Shown one piece after another: positions 45,539 through 54,748 of a DNA stretch of 64,000 nt; positions within the stretch are counted from its first letter, which is position 1; every line of letters starts with the position of its first letter. Under the pieces are notes generated by a model, which saw only the letters and a list, made by a program, of their open reading frames with translations, was not told the origin of the DNA and searched no databases. This DNA comes from Emticicia sp965283955 (GTDB taxonomy: Bacteria > Bacteroidota > Bacteroidia > Cytophagales > Spirosomataceae). The DNA lies in assembly GCA_965283955.1 (NCBI GenBank), contig CBDIQW010000001.1, positions 2,108,001 to 2,172,000 on the forward strand, in the 5' to 3' direction. The position numbers and the translations under genes were made by a program.

Positions 45539-46273
45539 TTACAAACGCAGCATCAAACCCACTACAAGTGCATTTTCGTTATCAATTTCATCGGTTGTGC
45601 GGCGGCGACGAAAAATATAACGGTAGCCAATTTCTGATTCCAATTTATCAGTAAAATTATGATTAAACGTCACTCCAAGTTGATTCTGCTCGTATTTTTT
45701 GCTAGAATTTGGCGGAGAACCAAACAAAAACTCTTGTAAAAATACAAGGTTATTGGTCTGAGAAACAGGCAGACGGTATTGAAAACGCTGACGAAAACGT
45801 CCAGCATTGCGGTCAACGAATGAGCGATATTCGTACTGAGTTCGCCACTGGAGAATACCTTTATTTATTTTTCTGAAATATTCGATACCAGGCGTAAAAC
45901 GCCATTCGATGCTTGGGAGTCGTTCAAAATCAGCTTCTTTTCCCAAAATTTGATACGCATGCCAGCGTGAAGCCGCAAAGCTAAATAGCCAATCTTTACT
46001 TCGATAACCAACCGATAGACGCTGTGCATCAAGCAATGGTCTATCTAAGAAATTGACTTTAGATTGATGAAAGTCATTTTGTCGGCGGTAGGCTACATCA
46101 CCCGTAAATATCCATTTCCCAACTTGCTTACTCAGCAGAAGTCTCGACCAAACCGAAGTATGATTATAGGTTTGAGCTTGGCTTGAAAAAACAAAGAAAA
46201 ATAGCATAAAACATAATCCGAGATTGCGATAGGTTTGCTTATGTATTTTGAGGTCTTGCTGTACGTTTTTCAC
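45539..46273 (-). CDS. DUF2490 outer-membrane barrel-like protein
   Basis: 244 residues. A signal peptide (NLGLCFMLFFFVFSSQAQ) is preceded by a 17-residue charged stretch. The mature part is amphipathic beta strands with many aromatic and Arg residues (KWIFTGDVAYRRQNDFHQ, LSVGYRSKDWLFSFAASRWHAYQIL, RTQYEYRSFVDRNAGRFRQRFQY, LESEIGYRYIFRRR) and ends in an aromatic-free LMLRL. DUF2490 proteins are predicted outer-membrane barrels of unknown function. The 346-bp gap to typA (46274-46619) holds only the typA promoter region. Confidence 0.8.
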   Translation of the reverse strand: MKNVQQDLKIHKQTYRNLGLCFMLFFFVFSSQAQTYNHTSVWSRLLLSKQVGKWIFTGDVAYRRQNDFHQSKVNFLDRPLLDAQRLSVGYRSKDWLFSFAASRWHAYQILGKEADFERLPSIEWRFTPGIEYFRKINKGILQWRTQYEYRSFVDRNAGRFRQRFQYRLPVSQTNNLVFLQEFLFGSPPNSSKKYEQNQLGVTFNHNFTDKLESEIGYRYIFRRRRTTDEIDNENALVVGLMLRL

Positions 46274-46523
46274 TAAGGTAATTATCTGATATACAGGGTT
46301 CTAAAAAAATCGACCGCAAAAATATAACAATAAAAATTAAGGTGAAATTAAAATACCACTAAATCTACCAAATTAGTGAGCAATAAGTCAAAAAGCACAA
46401 ATATTGAGCTTACTCAAACCTACGAAACATTGATTTTCTCGAAAATAATTGTACTATTCTTATTAACAATTTGATAATCAGGGGATTGTATAGGATAGTC
46501 AAGGTTTTGTCATTTATATTGCC

Positions 46524-46531
46524 TAATTTTG
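46524..46531 (+). promoter_or_regulatory. Candidate -7 element of typA
   Basis: TAATTTTG matches TAnnTTTG. The nearest TTG (46507-46509) is 14 bp upstream, closer than usual. The leader would be about 83 nt. Confidence 0.4.
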
Positions 46532-46619
46532 CGGTTTATTTAAGAAAGGTGTTGTTCGTCTTTGTTTATCAGTTGTGAATGGTAAATGTTGATGCACAAC
46601 GAATTAACAAATACATTTA

Positions 46620-48440
46620 ATGAATAATATCAGAAACATCGCCATTATTGCCCACGTTGACCACGGTAAAACTACATTGGTTGATAAAATCATTCATGCG
46701 TCAAAACTTTTCAGAGATAACCAAGAATTTGGTGACTTGATTCTCGATAACAATGACCTTGAGCGTGAGCGTGGAATTACTATCGTTTCTAAAAACGTAT
46801 CGGTAAGATATAATGGCGTAAAAATTAACATCATTGATACCCCTGGTCACTCTGACTTTGGTGGTGAAGTGGAGCGTGTATTGAAATTAGCCGATGGCGT
46901 AATTTTATTAGTGGATGCTTTTGAAGGACCAATGCCACAAACACGTTTCGTGTTAGGTAAAGCCCTTGCATTGGGTTTGAAACCAATCGTTGTTGTAAAT
47001 AAAGTTGATAAAGAAAACTGTCGCCCTGACGAAGTTCACGAACAAGTGTTCGATTTGATGTTTAATCTTGAAGCAACCGAAGACCAACTTGACTTCCCTT
47101 GCCTTTATGGTTCATCAAAACAAGGTTGGATGAGTACGGATTATACCAAACCAACAACCGACATCGTTCCGTTATTAGATGCTATCATTGAGCATATTCC
47201 AGCTTCTCCAGTAGTTGACGGAACGGCTCAAATGCAAATCACTTCACTTGATTATTCTTCATTTGTTGGACGTATCGCTATCGGTCGTGTAGCTCGTGGA
47301 ACTTTGAAAGAAGGTATGCAAGTAGCACTTTGCAAAGCGGACGGCACAATCAAACGTAATAAAATCAAAGAATTACAGGTTTTTGAAGGTCTTGGTAAAG
47401 TAAAAGTTGCGGAAGTAAGTTCAGGCGAAATTTGTGCAGTAACAGGTATCGAAGATTTTGAAATCGGTGATACTATTGCTGACATGGAAAACCCAGAGGC
47501 TTTACCACGTATCTCAATCGACGAACCTACGATGAACATGTTGTTTACGATTAACAACTCTCCTTTCTTCGGAAAAGAAGGTAAATTCGTAACATCACGC
47601 CACCTTCGTGACCGTTTGATGAAAGAAACAGAGAAAAACCTTGCTTTGAGAGTTCAAACAGGTGACACTGAAGATAAATTCTTAGTATTTGGTCGTGGTA
47701 TTCTTCACTTATCAGTTCTTATCGAAACAATGCGTCGTGAAGGATATGAGCTTCAAGTTGGACAACCACAAGTATTATACAAAGAAGGAGAAAACGGAGA
47801 GCGTTTGGAGCCAATCGAAACATTGGTTGTTGACGTGCCAGAAGAAACAGCAGGAAAAGTAATCGAATTAGCAACACAACGTAAAGGTGAATTGTTGATT
47901 ATGGAGCCAAAAGGCGACTTACAGCACCTTGAGTTCAATATTCCTTCTCGTGGTTTGATTGGTTTACGTTCAAGCGTATTGACAGCTACTTTCGGAGAAG
48001 CGATTATGAACCACCGTTTCAAATCGTATGAGCCATTCAAAGGTGCAATTCCTGGCCGTGTAAACGGTTCATTGATTGCCAGCGGAAATGGTCCAGCTAC
48101 TCCGTATTCAATTGATAAATTGCAAGATAGAGGTGTATTCTTCATTGACCCAAGTGAAGAAGTTTATATGGGAATGGTCATTGGTGAGCATAACCGTCAG
48201 AACGACATCGTTGTGAACGTACAAACTGCGAAACAATTAACCAACATGCGTGCTTCGGGTTCTGATACTAACGTGAAGATTGCTCCAAAAATCAACTTCT
48301 CTTTGGAAGATGCAATGGAATATATCCAAAAAGACGAATATTTGGAAATCACTCCAAAATCAATTCGTATGCGTAAGATTTACCTTGACGAAAACGAGCG
48401 TAAACGTGCAGAAAGCAAAAACGCTTTTGCAGGAGCTTAA
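46620..48440 (+). CDS. typA: Ribosome-associated GTPase TypA/BipA
   Basis: 606 residues. GTPase motifs: AHVDHGKTTL (G1), RGITI (G2), DTPGHSDFGGEV (G3) and VNKVDK (G4). The EF-Tu domain 2-like part (SSFVGRIAIGRVARGTLKEGMQV) and EF-G-like domain III/V follow, ending with the BipA C-terminal domain (SLEDAMEYIQKDEYLEITPKSIRMRK). BipA/TypA binds the ribosome under stress and helps 50S assembly. Length and all domains are normal. Confidence 0.96.
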   Translation: MNNIRNIAIIAHVDHGKTTLVDKIIHASKLFRDNQEFGDLILDNNDLERERGITIVSKNVSVRYNGVKINIIDTPGHSDFGGEVERVLKLADGVILLVDAFEGPMPQTRFVLGKALALGLKPIVVVNKVDKENCRPDEVHEQVFDLMFNLEATEDQLDFPCLYGSSKQGWMSTDYTKPTTDIVPLLDAIIEHIPASPVVDGTAQMQITSLDYSSFVGRIAIGRVARGTLKEGMQVALCKADGTIKRNKIKELQVFEGLGKVKVAEVSSGEICAVTGIEDFEIGDTIADMENPEALPRISIDEPTMNMLFTINNSPFFGKEGKFVTSRHLRDRLMKETEKNLALRVQTGDTEDKFLVFGRGILHLSVLIETMRREGYELQVGQPQVLYKEGENGERLEPIETLVVDVPEETAGKVIELATQRKGELLIMEPKGDLQHLEFNIPSRGLIGLRSSVLTATFGEAIMNHRFKSYEPFKGAIPGRVNGSLIASGNGPATPYSIDKLQDRGVFFIDPSEEVYMGMVIGEHNRQNDIVVNVQTAKQLTNMRASGSDTNVKIAPKINFSLEDAMEYIQKDEYLEITPKSIRMRKIYLDENERKRAESKNAFAGA

Positions 48441-48456
48441 TTTCTGAGAAATATAT

Positions 48457-48492
48457 AAAAGCCTTGATAGTCGGAAGATTATCAAGGCTTTT
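48457..48492 (+). terminator. Terminator after typA
   Basis: AAAAGCCTTGATA and TATCAAGGCTTTT form a perfect 13-bp stem with a 10-nt loop, ending in a run of seven T. Confidence 0.88.
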
Positions 48493-48493
48493 T

Positions 48494-48520
48494 TTGTGTA
48501 GTCTGAAAATTGTATCTTTG
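48494..48520 (+). promoter_or_regulatory. Promoter of proB
   Basis: TTG (48494-48496), a 16-bp spacer and TATCTTTG (48513-48520) match the Bacteroidota promoter. The ATG of proB begins at 48526, so the transcript would start at or next to the initiation codon. Confidence 0.55.
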
Positions 48521-48525
48521 CCATT

Positions 48526-49563
48526 ATGATTCAAAAACCTATTCTTATCCTAAAATTCGGAACAGCTTCGATTACTCAAAAAAACGGAGAGCCTGACGAA
48601 ACCATTATTGCCGATATTGCTCGCCAAGTAGCCACTCTTCACGCTGATTATCAAATAGTTATGGTATCTTCAGGTGCAGTGGGTGCAGGAAAACATTTTA
48701 TCAAAAATTATTCGGGTGAAATTGCCGAGCGTAAGGCCGCCGCTGCCATCGGAAATCCGCTTTTGTTGAATATTTACTCAAAATATTTCTCAAAATACGG
48801 TATTCAGATTGCCCAAAGTTTGTGCGAACGCCAACACTTTGGTAATCGTGAACAGTTTTTGCAGTTAAAAGAAACTTACCAAGAACTTTGGGAAAACGAT
48901 ATTATTCCGATTGCCAACGAGAACGACGTTGTGAGTAATCGTGAATTAAAATTTTCGGACAATGACGAATTGGCCACCCTCATCGCCACTGGTTTCGGAG
49001 CAGAAACACTGATGATTTGCACTTCGGTTGGCGGACTTTTGGATAAAGACAAAAACATTATTCGTAAAATAGAAAACATTGATAATCAGATCCTTGGATT
49101 GGTTGATAACAGTAAATCGGCACTCGGTTCGGGCGGAATGGCTTCAAAGCTCACGTTTACGAAACTCGCCACTCGTATGGGAATCAAGGTGATTATTTTT
49201 GGGATGAAAGAGCAAGATGGTATCTTAAAAGCAATCAAAGGTGAGGCAGGAAGCGAGTTTTCGGCACAAGAAGTCAATCTTTCATCAAGAAACAAATGGT
49301 TGGCCAGTGGAAGCGTTGCGGTAGGCACATTGCAGATAGATGCAGGAGCAGCCAAAGCCATCCAAAAACGTAGTAGTTTGTTAGCCGTTGGTATCAGAAA
49401 AGTAAAAGGCGATTTTGAAATGGGCGAAGTTGTAGAAATTGTTGATAATCACGGCGAAATGCTGGCTGTTGCCCGCACAAAAGTTTCTTCGGTTGAGTTA
49501 GCAGCAAATCTAAAAACAATCAATTACGAAGTAGCAAATGCTAATGATATTGTGTTGATTTAA
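48526..49563 (+). CDS. proB: Glutamate 5-kinase
   Basis: 345 residues. Amino-acid kinase fold: ILILKFGTASITQ, MVSSGAVGAGKHF, IIPIANENDVVSN, KFSDNDELATLIATGFGAE and SALGSGGMASKLTFTKLATRMG. The C-terminal PUA domain (LLAVGIRKVKGDFEMGEVVEIVD) is present. It phosphorylates glutamate in the first step of proline synthesis. The usual partner proA is not adjacent in this window. Initiation appears to lie very close to the promoter. Confidence 0.94.
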   Translation: MIQKPILILKFGTASITQKNGEPDETIIADIARQVATLHADYQIVMVSSGAVGAGKHFIKNYSGEIAERKAAAAIGNPLLLNIYSKYFSKYGIQIAQSLCERQHFGNREQFLQLKETYQELWENDIIPIANENDVVSNRELKFSDNDELATLIATGFGAETLMICTSVGGLLDKDKNIIRKIENIDNQILGLVDNSKSALGSGGMASKLTFTKLATRMGIKVIIFGMKEQDGILKAIKGEAGSEFSAQEVNLSSRNKWLASGSVAVGTLQIDAGAAKAIQKRSSLLAVGIRKVKGDFEMGEVVEIVDNHGEMLAVARTKVSSVELAANLKTINYEVANANDIVLI

Positions 49564-49607
49564 GTACTTTTATATAAATTTTATCTACAATGTAAATCAA
49601 TAACCAA

Positions 49608-49640
49608 AAATCCTCTGACTACTAAGTAGTCAGAGGATTT
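49608..49640. terminator. Bidirectional terminator between proB and tRNA-Arg
   Basis: AAATCCTCTGACTACT and its exact complement form a perfect 16-bp stem around a single central base, so in RNA the loop must open a few bases. Confidence 0.8.
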
Positions 49641-49661
49641 AACGCACTTAATAATACATCT

Positions 49662-49736
49662 TGGTGTTCCCGAAGGGATTCGAACCCCCATCGTCAGAAC
49701 CGGAATCTAAAATTCTATCCATTGAACTACGGGAAC
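49662..49736 (-). tRNA. tRNA-Arg (anticodon CCG)
   Basis: 75 nt including an encoded CCA. The acceptor GTTCCCG pairs with CGGGAAC; the D-stem is GTTC/GAAT; the anticodon stem TTAGA/TCTGA carries loop TTCCGGT with anticodon CCG; the T-loop is TTCGAAT. It reads CGG arginine codons. It lies on the strand opposite proB, with the terminator hairpin between them. Confidence 0.95.
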
Positions 49737-49848
49737 CTTTCGTGCAAAGTTACAAAAAATTTCTGCTTCATTTTAAACCTTTTTGACTCTTATTCATCCA
49801 AACAATACAAAGCCCGAAAAACTATTCATCTTAAAACAAAATTTAGCC

Positions 49849-50235
49849 ATGAAAACTTCAATCAAATTACTCGGATTCGCTCTTGCAATAATTGCTTTTT
49901 CACACATTGATGCCAATGCCCAAGGTCGTCGTGACCGCAGAGAAGACGTTCGTGACCGTCGTGAAGATGTACGTGATAAACGAGAAGACCGAAAAGACAA
50001 AGCCGAAGACCGCCGTGATCGTGCTGAAGATGTACGAGATGCCAAAGAAGATATCAGAGACGCTCGCCATAATGGTGGCAGAAAAGATAAAATGGAGGAT
50101 ATTCGTGATGCGAAAGAAGACGTACGTGACGCAAAAGAGGATGTAAGAGATAGACATGAAGACCGAAAAGATAGGGCTGAAAACGTACGAGACCGAAAAG
50201 AAGATCGCCGTGACCGCCGTCGTGGTACTTATTGA
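49849..50235 (+). CDS. Exported mixed-charge repeat protein (RD/ED repeats)
   Basis: 128 residues from ATG 49849: a signal peptide (MKTSIKLLGFALAIIAFSHIDANAQ) followed by about 100 residues built almost only from Arg, Lys, Asp, Glu, Val and Ala in 7-residue steps such as EDVRDRR, EDVRDKR and EDVRDAK. The pattern predicts one long charged helix or disordered rod. Similar short proteins occur in Bacteroidota without known function. The base composition makes all three forward frames and the opposite strand open, so other frames here are not evidence of genes. Confidence 0.75.
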   Translation: MKTSIKLLGFALAIIAFSHIDANAQGRRDRREDVRDRREDVRDKREDRKDKAEDRRDRAEDVRDAKEDIRDARHNGGRKDKMEDIRDAKEDVRDAKEDVRDRHEDRKDRAENVRDRKEDRRDRRRGTY

Positions 50236-50264
50236 TAAATTTAAGTTTTAGAGTTTGTAACGCA

Positions 50265-50293
50265 AAAAAGACGAGCATTTTACTCGTCTTTTT
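50265..50293. terminator. Bidirectional terminator after the mixed-charge protein gene
   Basis: AAAAAGACGAG and CTCGTCTTTTT form a perfect 11-bp stem with a 7-nt loop. Convergent genes lie on both sides. Confidence 0.85.
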
Positions 50294-50320
50294 CTTTTTA
50301 AATAACTGCTCAAAAGGCAT

Positions 50321-50836
50321 TTATACCATAAATATCTCTTTCAATTCTACGGCCTCTTCTGGCTTCATTCTCCCAGCAAGCACAAGTCTCAATTGACGAC
50401 GACGCAACGCTCCTGCATAAAATTCTTTCTCTTCATCAGTTTCTGGTTCAACTGGAGGTACCTCAATCGGACGACCAGTTTGGTCAACTGCCACAAATGT
50501 CAAAAAGGCTTTATTTGTATTTACCTTTGTTCCTGCAGGAATATTTTCAGCCCAAACTTCGACCACTACTTCCATTGAAGAGTTGAAAGCACGTGTCACT
50601 TTTGACTGTAACGTAACGACACTCCCGAGAGGAATGGCTTCTTTAAATTGGACATTATCAACCGAAGCAGTCACTACTATTCTGTTACAATGTTTTTGGG
50701 CGGCTATTGCCCCTGCAATATCGAGTAATCTCATTAAATTTCCTCCCATCAGATTTCCAAGTGTGTTGGTATCATTCGGGAAAATCATTTCGGTCATTAC
50801 CGTCAATGATTCGTTTGCTTTCTTTGGTTTTGGCAT
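50321..50836 (-). CDS. Acyl-CoA thioesterase (hotdog fold, YciA/BACH-like)
   Basis: 171 residues. Hotdog-fold blocks: MTEMIFPNDTNTLGNLMGGNLMRLLDIAGAIAAQKHC (catalytic Asn/Asp region) and ASVDNVQFKEAIPLGSVVTLQSKVTRAFNSSMEVVVEVWAE, then ATKVNTNKAFLTFVAVD-type strands. The C-terminal 40 residues (EPETDEEKEFYAGALRRRQLRL) resemble the helical tail of long-chain acyl-CoA hydrolases. It probably hydrolyses fatty acyl-CoA in the cytosol. Confidence 0.88.
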   Translation of the reverse strand: MPKPKKANESLTVMTEMIFPNDTNTLGNLMGGNLMRLLDIAGAIAAQKHCNRIVVTASVDNVQFKEAIPLGSVVTLQSKVTRAFNSSMEVVVEVWAENIPAGTKVNTNKAFLTFVAVDQTGRPIEVPPVEPETDEEKEFYAGALRRRQLRLVLAGRMKPEEAVELKEIFMV

Positions 50837-50894
50837 TTTATTGTTAATGAATAATTAAAAATGGATAATTGAGAATGAAACTCAACCCGATTTT

Positions 50895-51479
50895 TTAGTA
50901 TTTTTTAAGATTGATAAATAGCTCACTGCCAGCCCGTGGCGGTATTGAATTGGTACATTTTTCGATTATTTTTAAATCAAAGTATTGACTAAAATAAGGA
51001 ATATATTCTTCTTTTGTTCCACCAAACGGAGGGCCACCCACGAATTCACGGTCAAATAATAAACCAACTAAGTGTCCAGTCGGTTTGAGTAACTCGCTCA
51101 TTTTTTCTGCGTACTTGGGGCGTAAGGTTGGGTCAATGGCACAAAAAAAAGTTTGTTCAACAATCAAATCGTAGTTTCCCGAATGTTCAAAAAAATCTTG
51201 GTGAATGACTCGACAAACTCCTTTCTCAATATAATCTTTGAGTTTTACTCGCAAATTCTGCACTAAAACACCCGAAATATCAATCAAGGTAATATCTGTA
51301 AACCCCTGTTGAAGCAAATATTCGGCCTCATAAGCGTTTCCGCAGCCTGGAATCAAAATTGAAATTGATTGAGTACTTAGCTGGTCGAAGTAAGCTTTCA
51401 GAGCTGGGCTAACATTGCCTACATCCCAACCTGTTTGTGATTTTTTGTAGCGTTCGCTCCAATATTGGTCGTTGAGCAT
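50895..51479 (-). CDS. Thiopurine S-methyltransferase-family methyltransferase
   Basis: About 194 residues from MLNDQYWSERYKKSQTGWDVGNVSPAL; seven more codons are possible upstream to 51500. SAM-binding SILIPGCGNAYEAEYLLQQG, then ITLIDISGVLVQNL and DLIVEQTFFCAIDPTLRPKYAEKMSELLKPTGHLVGLLFD, the TPMT family. In Bacteroidota these are general small-molecule methyltransferases of unknown substrate, often acting on selenium or halide compounds (inference). Confidence 0.85.
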   Translation of the reverse strand: MLNDQYWSERYKKSQTGWDVGNVSPALKAYFDQLSTQSISILIPGCGNAYEAEYLLQQGFTDITLIDISGVLVQNLRVKLKDYIEKGVCRVIHQDFFEHSGNYDLIVEQTFFCAIDPTLRPKYAEKMSELLKPTGHLVGLLFDREFVGGPPFGGTKEEYIPYFSQYFDLKIIEKCTNSIPPRAGSELFINLKKY

Positions 51480-51582
51480 AGATTTTTGATTTTTCTGCAA
51501 AACAACTAAATATTTCGCAGAAAAACGCCTTTTGCTCTGTTTTGAAGCACTTAATTATGCAATTCTATACAAAAGAAGTCTT

Positions 51583-52107
51583 TTACTCATAAACTTTTTC
51601 ACCCTTGTTGCACCAGACTCCCCATTTCCAGTTGTAGCCGTGAATTTTATTGGTGGGTTTTCCTGCCATATCATAAACTGGGTTTCCTTGATTGACCCAT
51701 TCGAAGATGCTTCCATAAAGATTATGGACGTTTTTATAGCCTGCTTGCATTAATTTTTCGCCGATTTTGCCACTCCTCACCCCAATCGAGCAGTAAACCA
51801 CAATGTTGGCATCTTTCGGTATGGAAGCGACATTTTTCATGTCAAACTTCTCGAAACCTACCCAACGAGCATCTTTTAGGTGGCTGACTTCATATTCTCG
51901 TTTTTCACGAGTATCGAGCAGCACCACATTTTTCATTTTCTTAATATCCTCACAACCAATCGTCTCAACCGATTTTGTGACCATCACATTCAATAAGCTA
52001 TCAAAAGCTTTACTTTTTACTTGTGCGTTGGTTGTTTTCGATAAAAACATAATAAAAATCAAGAAAAGGAATCGGTTCATTCGTATAAATCTTTTGATAG
52101 ACAACAT
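51583..52107 (-). CDS. Exported rhodanese-like sulfurtransferase
   Basis: 174 residues. An N-terminal hydrophobic segment (MNRFLFLIFIMFLSKTTNAQ) indicates export; an ATG nine codons upstream begins the longest frame. Rhodanese domain: VVLLDTREKREYEVSHLKDARWVGFEKFD, then the active-site loop VVYCSIGVRSGKIGEKL with the catalytic Cys. Sulfurtransferases move sulfur from persulfide donors; periplasmic forms are less well understood. It is divergent from the penicillin acylase gene. Confidence 0.87.
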   Translation of the reverse strand: MLSIKRFIRMNRFLFLIFIMFLSKTTNAQVKSKAFDSLLNVMVTKSVETIGCEDIKKMKNVVLLDTREKREYEVSHLKDARWVGFEKFDMKNVASIPKDANIVVYCSIGVRSGKIGEKLMQAGYKNVHNLYGSIFEWVNQGNPVYDMAGKPTNKIHGYNWKWGVWCNKGEKVYE

Positions 52108-52211
52108 ACTTTTTCACAAAAAAATCCTAAAAACTCATTAAAAAATAAAATATTCATGCTTTTTTTCTACTTTCGCAATCGTTAAACTTCTAAACATCCT
52201 TAACCAATTCA

Positions 52212-54674
52212 ATGAAATTCATAAAATTTATCATAAGTCTTTTAGCTGCGGCTGGTTTGACTTATGCGTTAAACCGTCCACTCGGAGCAGTTCCCGCTCT
52301 CGGGCGACTCTTTAGTCCATTCGAGGGTTTTTGGCAAAACGGAGAATCAAAACTCAACCTCCCTCCGACCGACCTCCAACTCGAAGGCGTACAAGATGAA
52401 GTAAATGTAGTATTCGACGACAACCGAGTACCACACGTTTTTGCTAAAAACGACCATGACGTTTATTTTACACAAGGCTACCTCATGGCTCGTGACCGTT
52501 TGTGGCAAATGGAGTTTTATACACTCGCAGCTTCTGGTCGATTGGCTGAAGTTGTAGGCGAGCGTGCCTTAGAACTCGACCGATATAGCCGCCGAATGGG
52601 TATGGGCGATGCTGCAAAAAAAGTCTATGAAAACGGCAAAACCAACAAAATTTTTGATGAAGTGCTTAATGCTTACGCTGCGGGCGTAAATGCATATATT
52701 AAGCAGCTCAAATACAAAAACCTTCCTGTCGAATACAAAATCATTGGGTATCAGCCAGAAGAATGGTCACCGTACAAAACCATTCTGATGATGATGAATA
52801 TGCGTAATGTGCTAAACGGTGGCAGCGACGACTTCCGCATGTCGAATGCTCTTTCAAAATACGGAATGGAAGTTGTGAAAGATTTATTTCCCAATTATCC
52901 GAGCAACGAATCTCCAATAATTCCTGTTGGCACAAAGTGGAATTTTACGCCTGTCCCAGGGCCAGCAGTACCTGCTCAAACAACTGCCACCTTATCTACC
53001 AGCGAAACTGTGGCCTTTGATGTGCCGCAGCATTCGCCCGAAATTGGTAGCAATAACTGGGCAGTGGGTGGCGAAAAATCAGCTACGGGCTTGCCAATTT
53101 TGGCCAATGACCCGCATTTGCAGCTTACTTTGCCTTCGATTTGGTACCAAATGCAACTTTGTACGCCAACCATGAATGTCTATGGTGCGTGTTTACCTGG
53201 AGCTCCTGGGGTAGTGATTGGCTTCAATAAAGATGTGGCTTGGGGAGTAACCAACGTTGGCTCTGATGTCATGGATTTTTACCAAATAAAGTTTAAGGAT
53301 AATACGAAAAAAGAATATTGGTACAATGGTGCATGGAAACCAACCACTATGCGAATCGAAGAATTTGTGGTGAAAGGTCGCCCCGAATCGTTGAAAGATA
53401 CGGTTTACAGCACGCACCACGGCCCAATTGTTTATAATGCAGCTTCTGATAAAAACTTCAATCAAAATGTGCCTGTCGGACACGCCATGCGTTGGGTTGC
53501 TCACGAAAAAGAAGGCACTGATTTAATGGCTTTTTACTACTTAAATCGTGCAAAAAACTACGATGATTATCGCAAAGCTCTAACATATTATGTTGCTCCT
53601 GCCCAAAATTTTGTTTTTGCGAGTAACCAAAATGATATTTCGATTACACCAAACGGAAAATTGCCTTTGAAATGGAAGGAACAAGGCAAGTTTATCATGG
53701 ATGGCTCAAATCCTGCCCACGATTGGCAAGGTTGGATTCCTGTTGACCAAAATCCGACTGTGAAAAATCCTCCGAGAGGTTTTGTGAGTTCGGCCAACCA
53801 GTTTTCGGCTGACCCAACTTATCCTTATTATTTAGGTTGGAGATTTGCTCCGAGCGAGCGTGCAATTAGAATCAATGAACGTCTCGAAAGAATGCAAAAA
53901 GCCACCGTTGATAGCCTAAGAATGCTACAAAATGATAACTTTAATGTAGAAGCTCGTCGAATTTTACCAGTTTTGATGAAAATATTGAATGCGGATTCAT
54001 CAGAAAACAAAAATCCTGCTTACCAAACCTTGGCAAAATGGAATATGAAAAACGATGCCAACGAAGTAGGTGCAACCATTTTTGAGCGTTGGATAAAAGA
54101 GCTTCGCTACACAGTTTTTGATGATGAGTTCCCGATGAAAGACCTCAAAGCTCCGATGACTTACCCTTCACGCAACCGAATGTGGGATATGGTTGTGAAA
54201 GAGCCAACTGCAAAGTGGTTTGATAACGTTTCGACTAAAAACAAACAAGAAACACTTCAAGATGTGGTAAAACTAAGTTTCAAAGCAAGTATCGACTCTT
54301 TGACACAGAAACTTGGCCCGATGAACCCAGAAACTTGGGCATGGAATAAAGTAAAAAGTACGGACATCAATCATTTAGGACGTTTGCCGGGTTTTGGCCG
54401 CCAAGATATTCCGAATGGTGGTGGTGCAGGAATCGTGAATGCAACTACCGAACTCAACGGACCATCGTGGAGAATGGTGGTGCAACTTGACAAAGGCTGG
54501 CCAAAAGCTTACGGACTTTACCCAGGTGGACAGTCGGGCAACCCCGCAAGTCCATTCTACGACAACATGATTGATAAATGGGCTAAAGGCGAACTCAACG
54601 AGCTACTTTTCATGAAATCAAAAGATGAAAAAAACAGCCGTATTTCGGGAACAGTTAAAATAAGCAAAAAATAA
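52212..54674 (+). CDS. Penicillin acylase-family Ntn hydrolase
   Basis: 820 residues. N-terminal signal anchor (MKFIKFIISLLAAAGLTYAL). The alpha chain runs from about residue 50 (VNVVFDDNRVPHVFAKNDHDVYFTQGYLMARDRLWQME). The autocatalytic cleavage site is before Ser280 in GSNNWAVGGEKSATG, which becomes the N-terminal nucleophile of the beta chain, followed by PILANDPHLQLTLPSIWYQMQL and PGVVIGFNKDVAWGVTNVG. Relatives cut amides including penicillins, cephalosporins and acyl-homoserine lactones; the natural substrate here is unknown. The protein should act in the periplasm. Confidence 0.9.
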   Translation: MKFIKFIISLLAAAGLTYALNRPLGAVPALGRLFSPFEGFWQNGESKLNLPPTDLQLEGVQDEVNVVFDDNRVPHVFAKNDHDVYFTQGYLMARDRLWQMEFYTLAASGRLAEVVGERALELDRYSRRMGMGDAAKKVYENGKTNKIFDEVLNAYAAGVNAYIKQLKYKNLPVEYKIIGYQPEEWSPYKTILMMMNMRNVLNGGSDDFRMSNALSKYGMEVVKDLFPNYPSNESPIIPVGTKWNFTPVPGPAVPAQTTATLSTSETVAFDVPQHSPEIGSNNWAVGGEKSATGLPILANDPHLQLTLPSIWYQMQLCTPTMNVYGACLPGAPGVVIGFNKDVAWGVTNVGSDVMDFYQIKFKDNTKKEYWYNGAWKPTTMRIEEFVVKGRPESLKDTVYSTHHGPIVYNAASDKNFNQNVPVGHAMRWVAHEKEGTDLMAFYYLNRAKNYDDYRKALTYYVAPAQNFVFASNQNDISITPNGKLPLKWKEQGKFIMDGSNPAHDWQGWIPVDQNPTVKNPPRGFVSSANQFSADPTYPYYLGWRFAPSERAIRINERLERMQKATVDSLRMLQNDNFNVEARRILPVLMKILNADSSENKNPAYQTLAKWNMKNDANEVGATIFERWIKELRYTVFDDEFPMKDLKAPMTYPSRNRMWDMVVKEPTAKWFDNVSTKNKQETLQDVVKLSFKASIDSLTQKLGPMNPETWAWNKVKSTDINHLGRLPGFGRQDIPNGGGAGIVNATTELNGPSWRMVVQLDKGWPKAYGLYPGGQSGNPASPFYDNMIDKWAKGELNELLFMKSKDEKNSRISGTVKISKK

Positions 54675-54675
54675 A

Positions 54676-54731
54676 TATGAGATATGAATTATGAGTATAA
54701 GTAAATAAAAACTCATAATTCACATCTCATA
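54676..54731. terminator. 21-bp inverted repeat after penicillin acylase
   Basis: Arms 54676-54696 and 54711-54731 match at 20 of 21 positions (TATGAGATATGAATT and its complement). The stem is long and AT-rich, common between genes in this phylum. Confidence 0.5.
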
Positions 54732-54748
54732 TTTCATATCTCAAAAAC

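Noticed and set aside
49783..49848. Upstream in-frame start for the mixed-charge protein
   Set aside because: It would add 22 residues before a clear signal peptide, and overlaps the region just after the tRNA.
49892..50157. Open frames in other phases of the mixed-charge gene
   Set aside because: The 21-bp repetitive coding pattern opens several frames; only the one with a signal peptide is credible.
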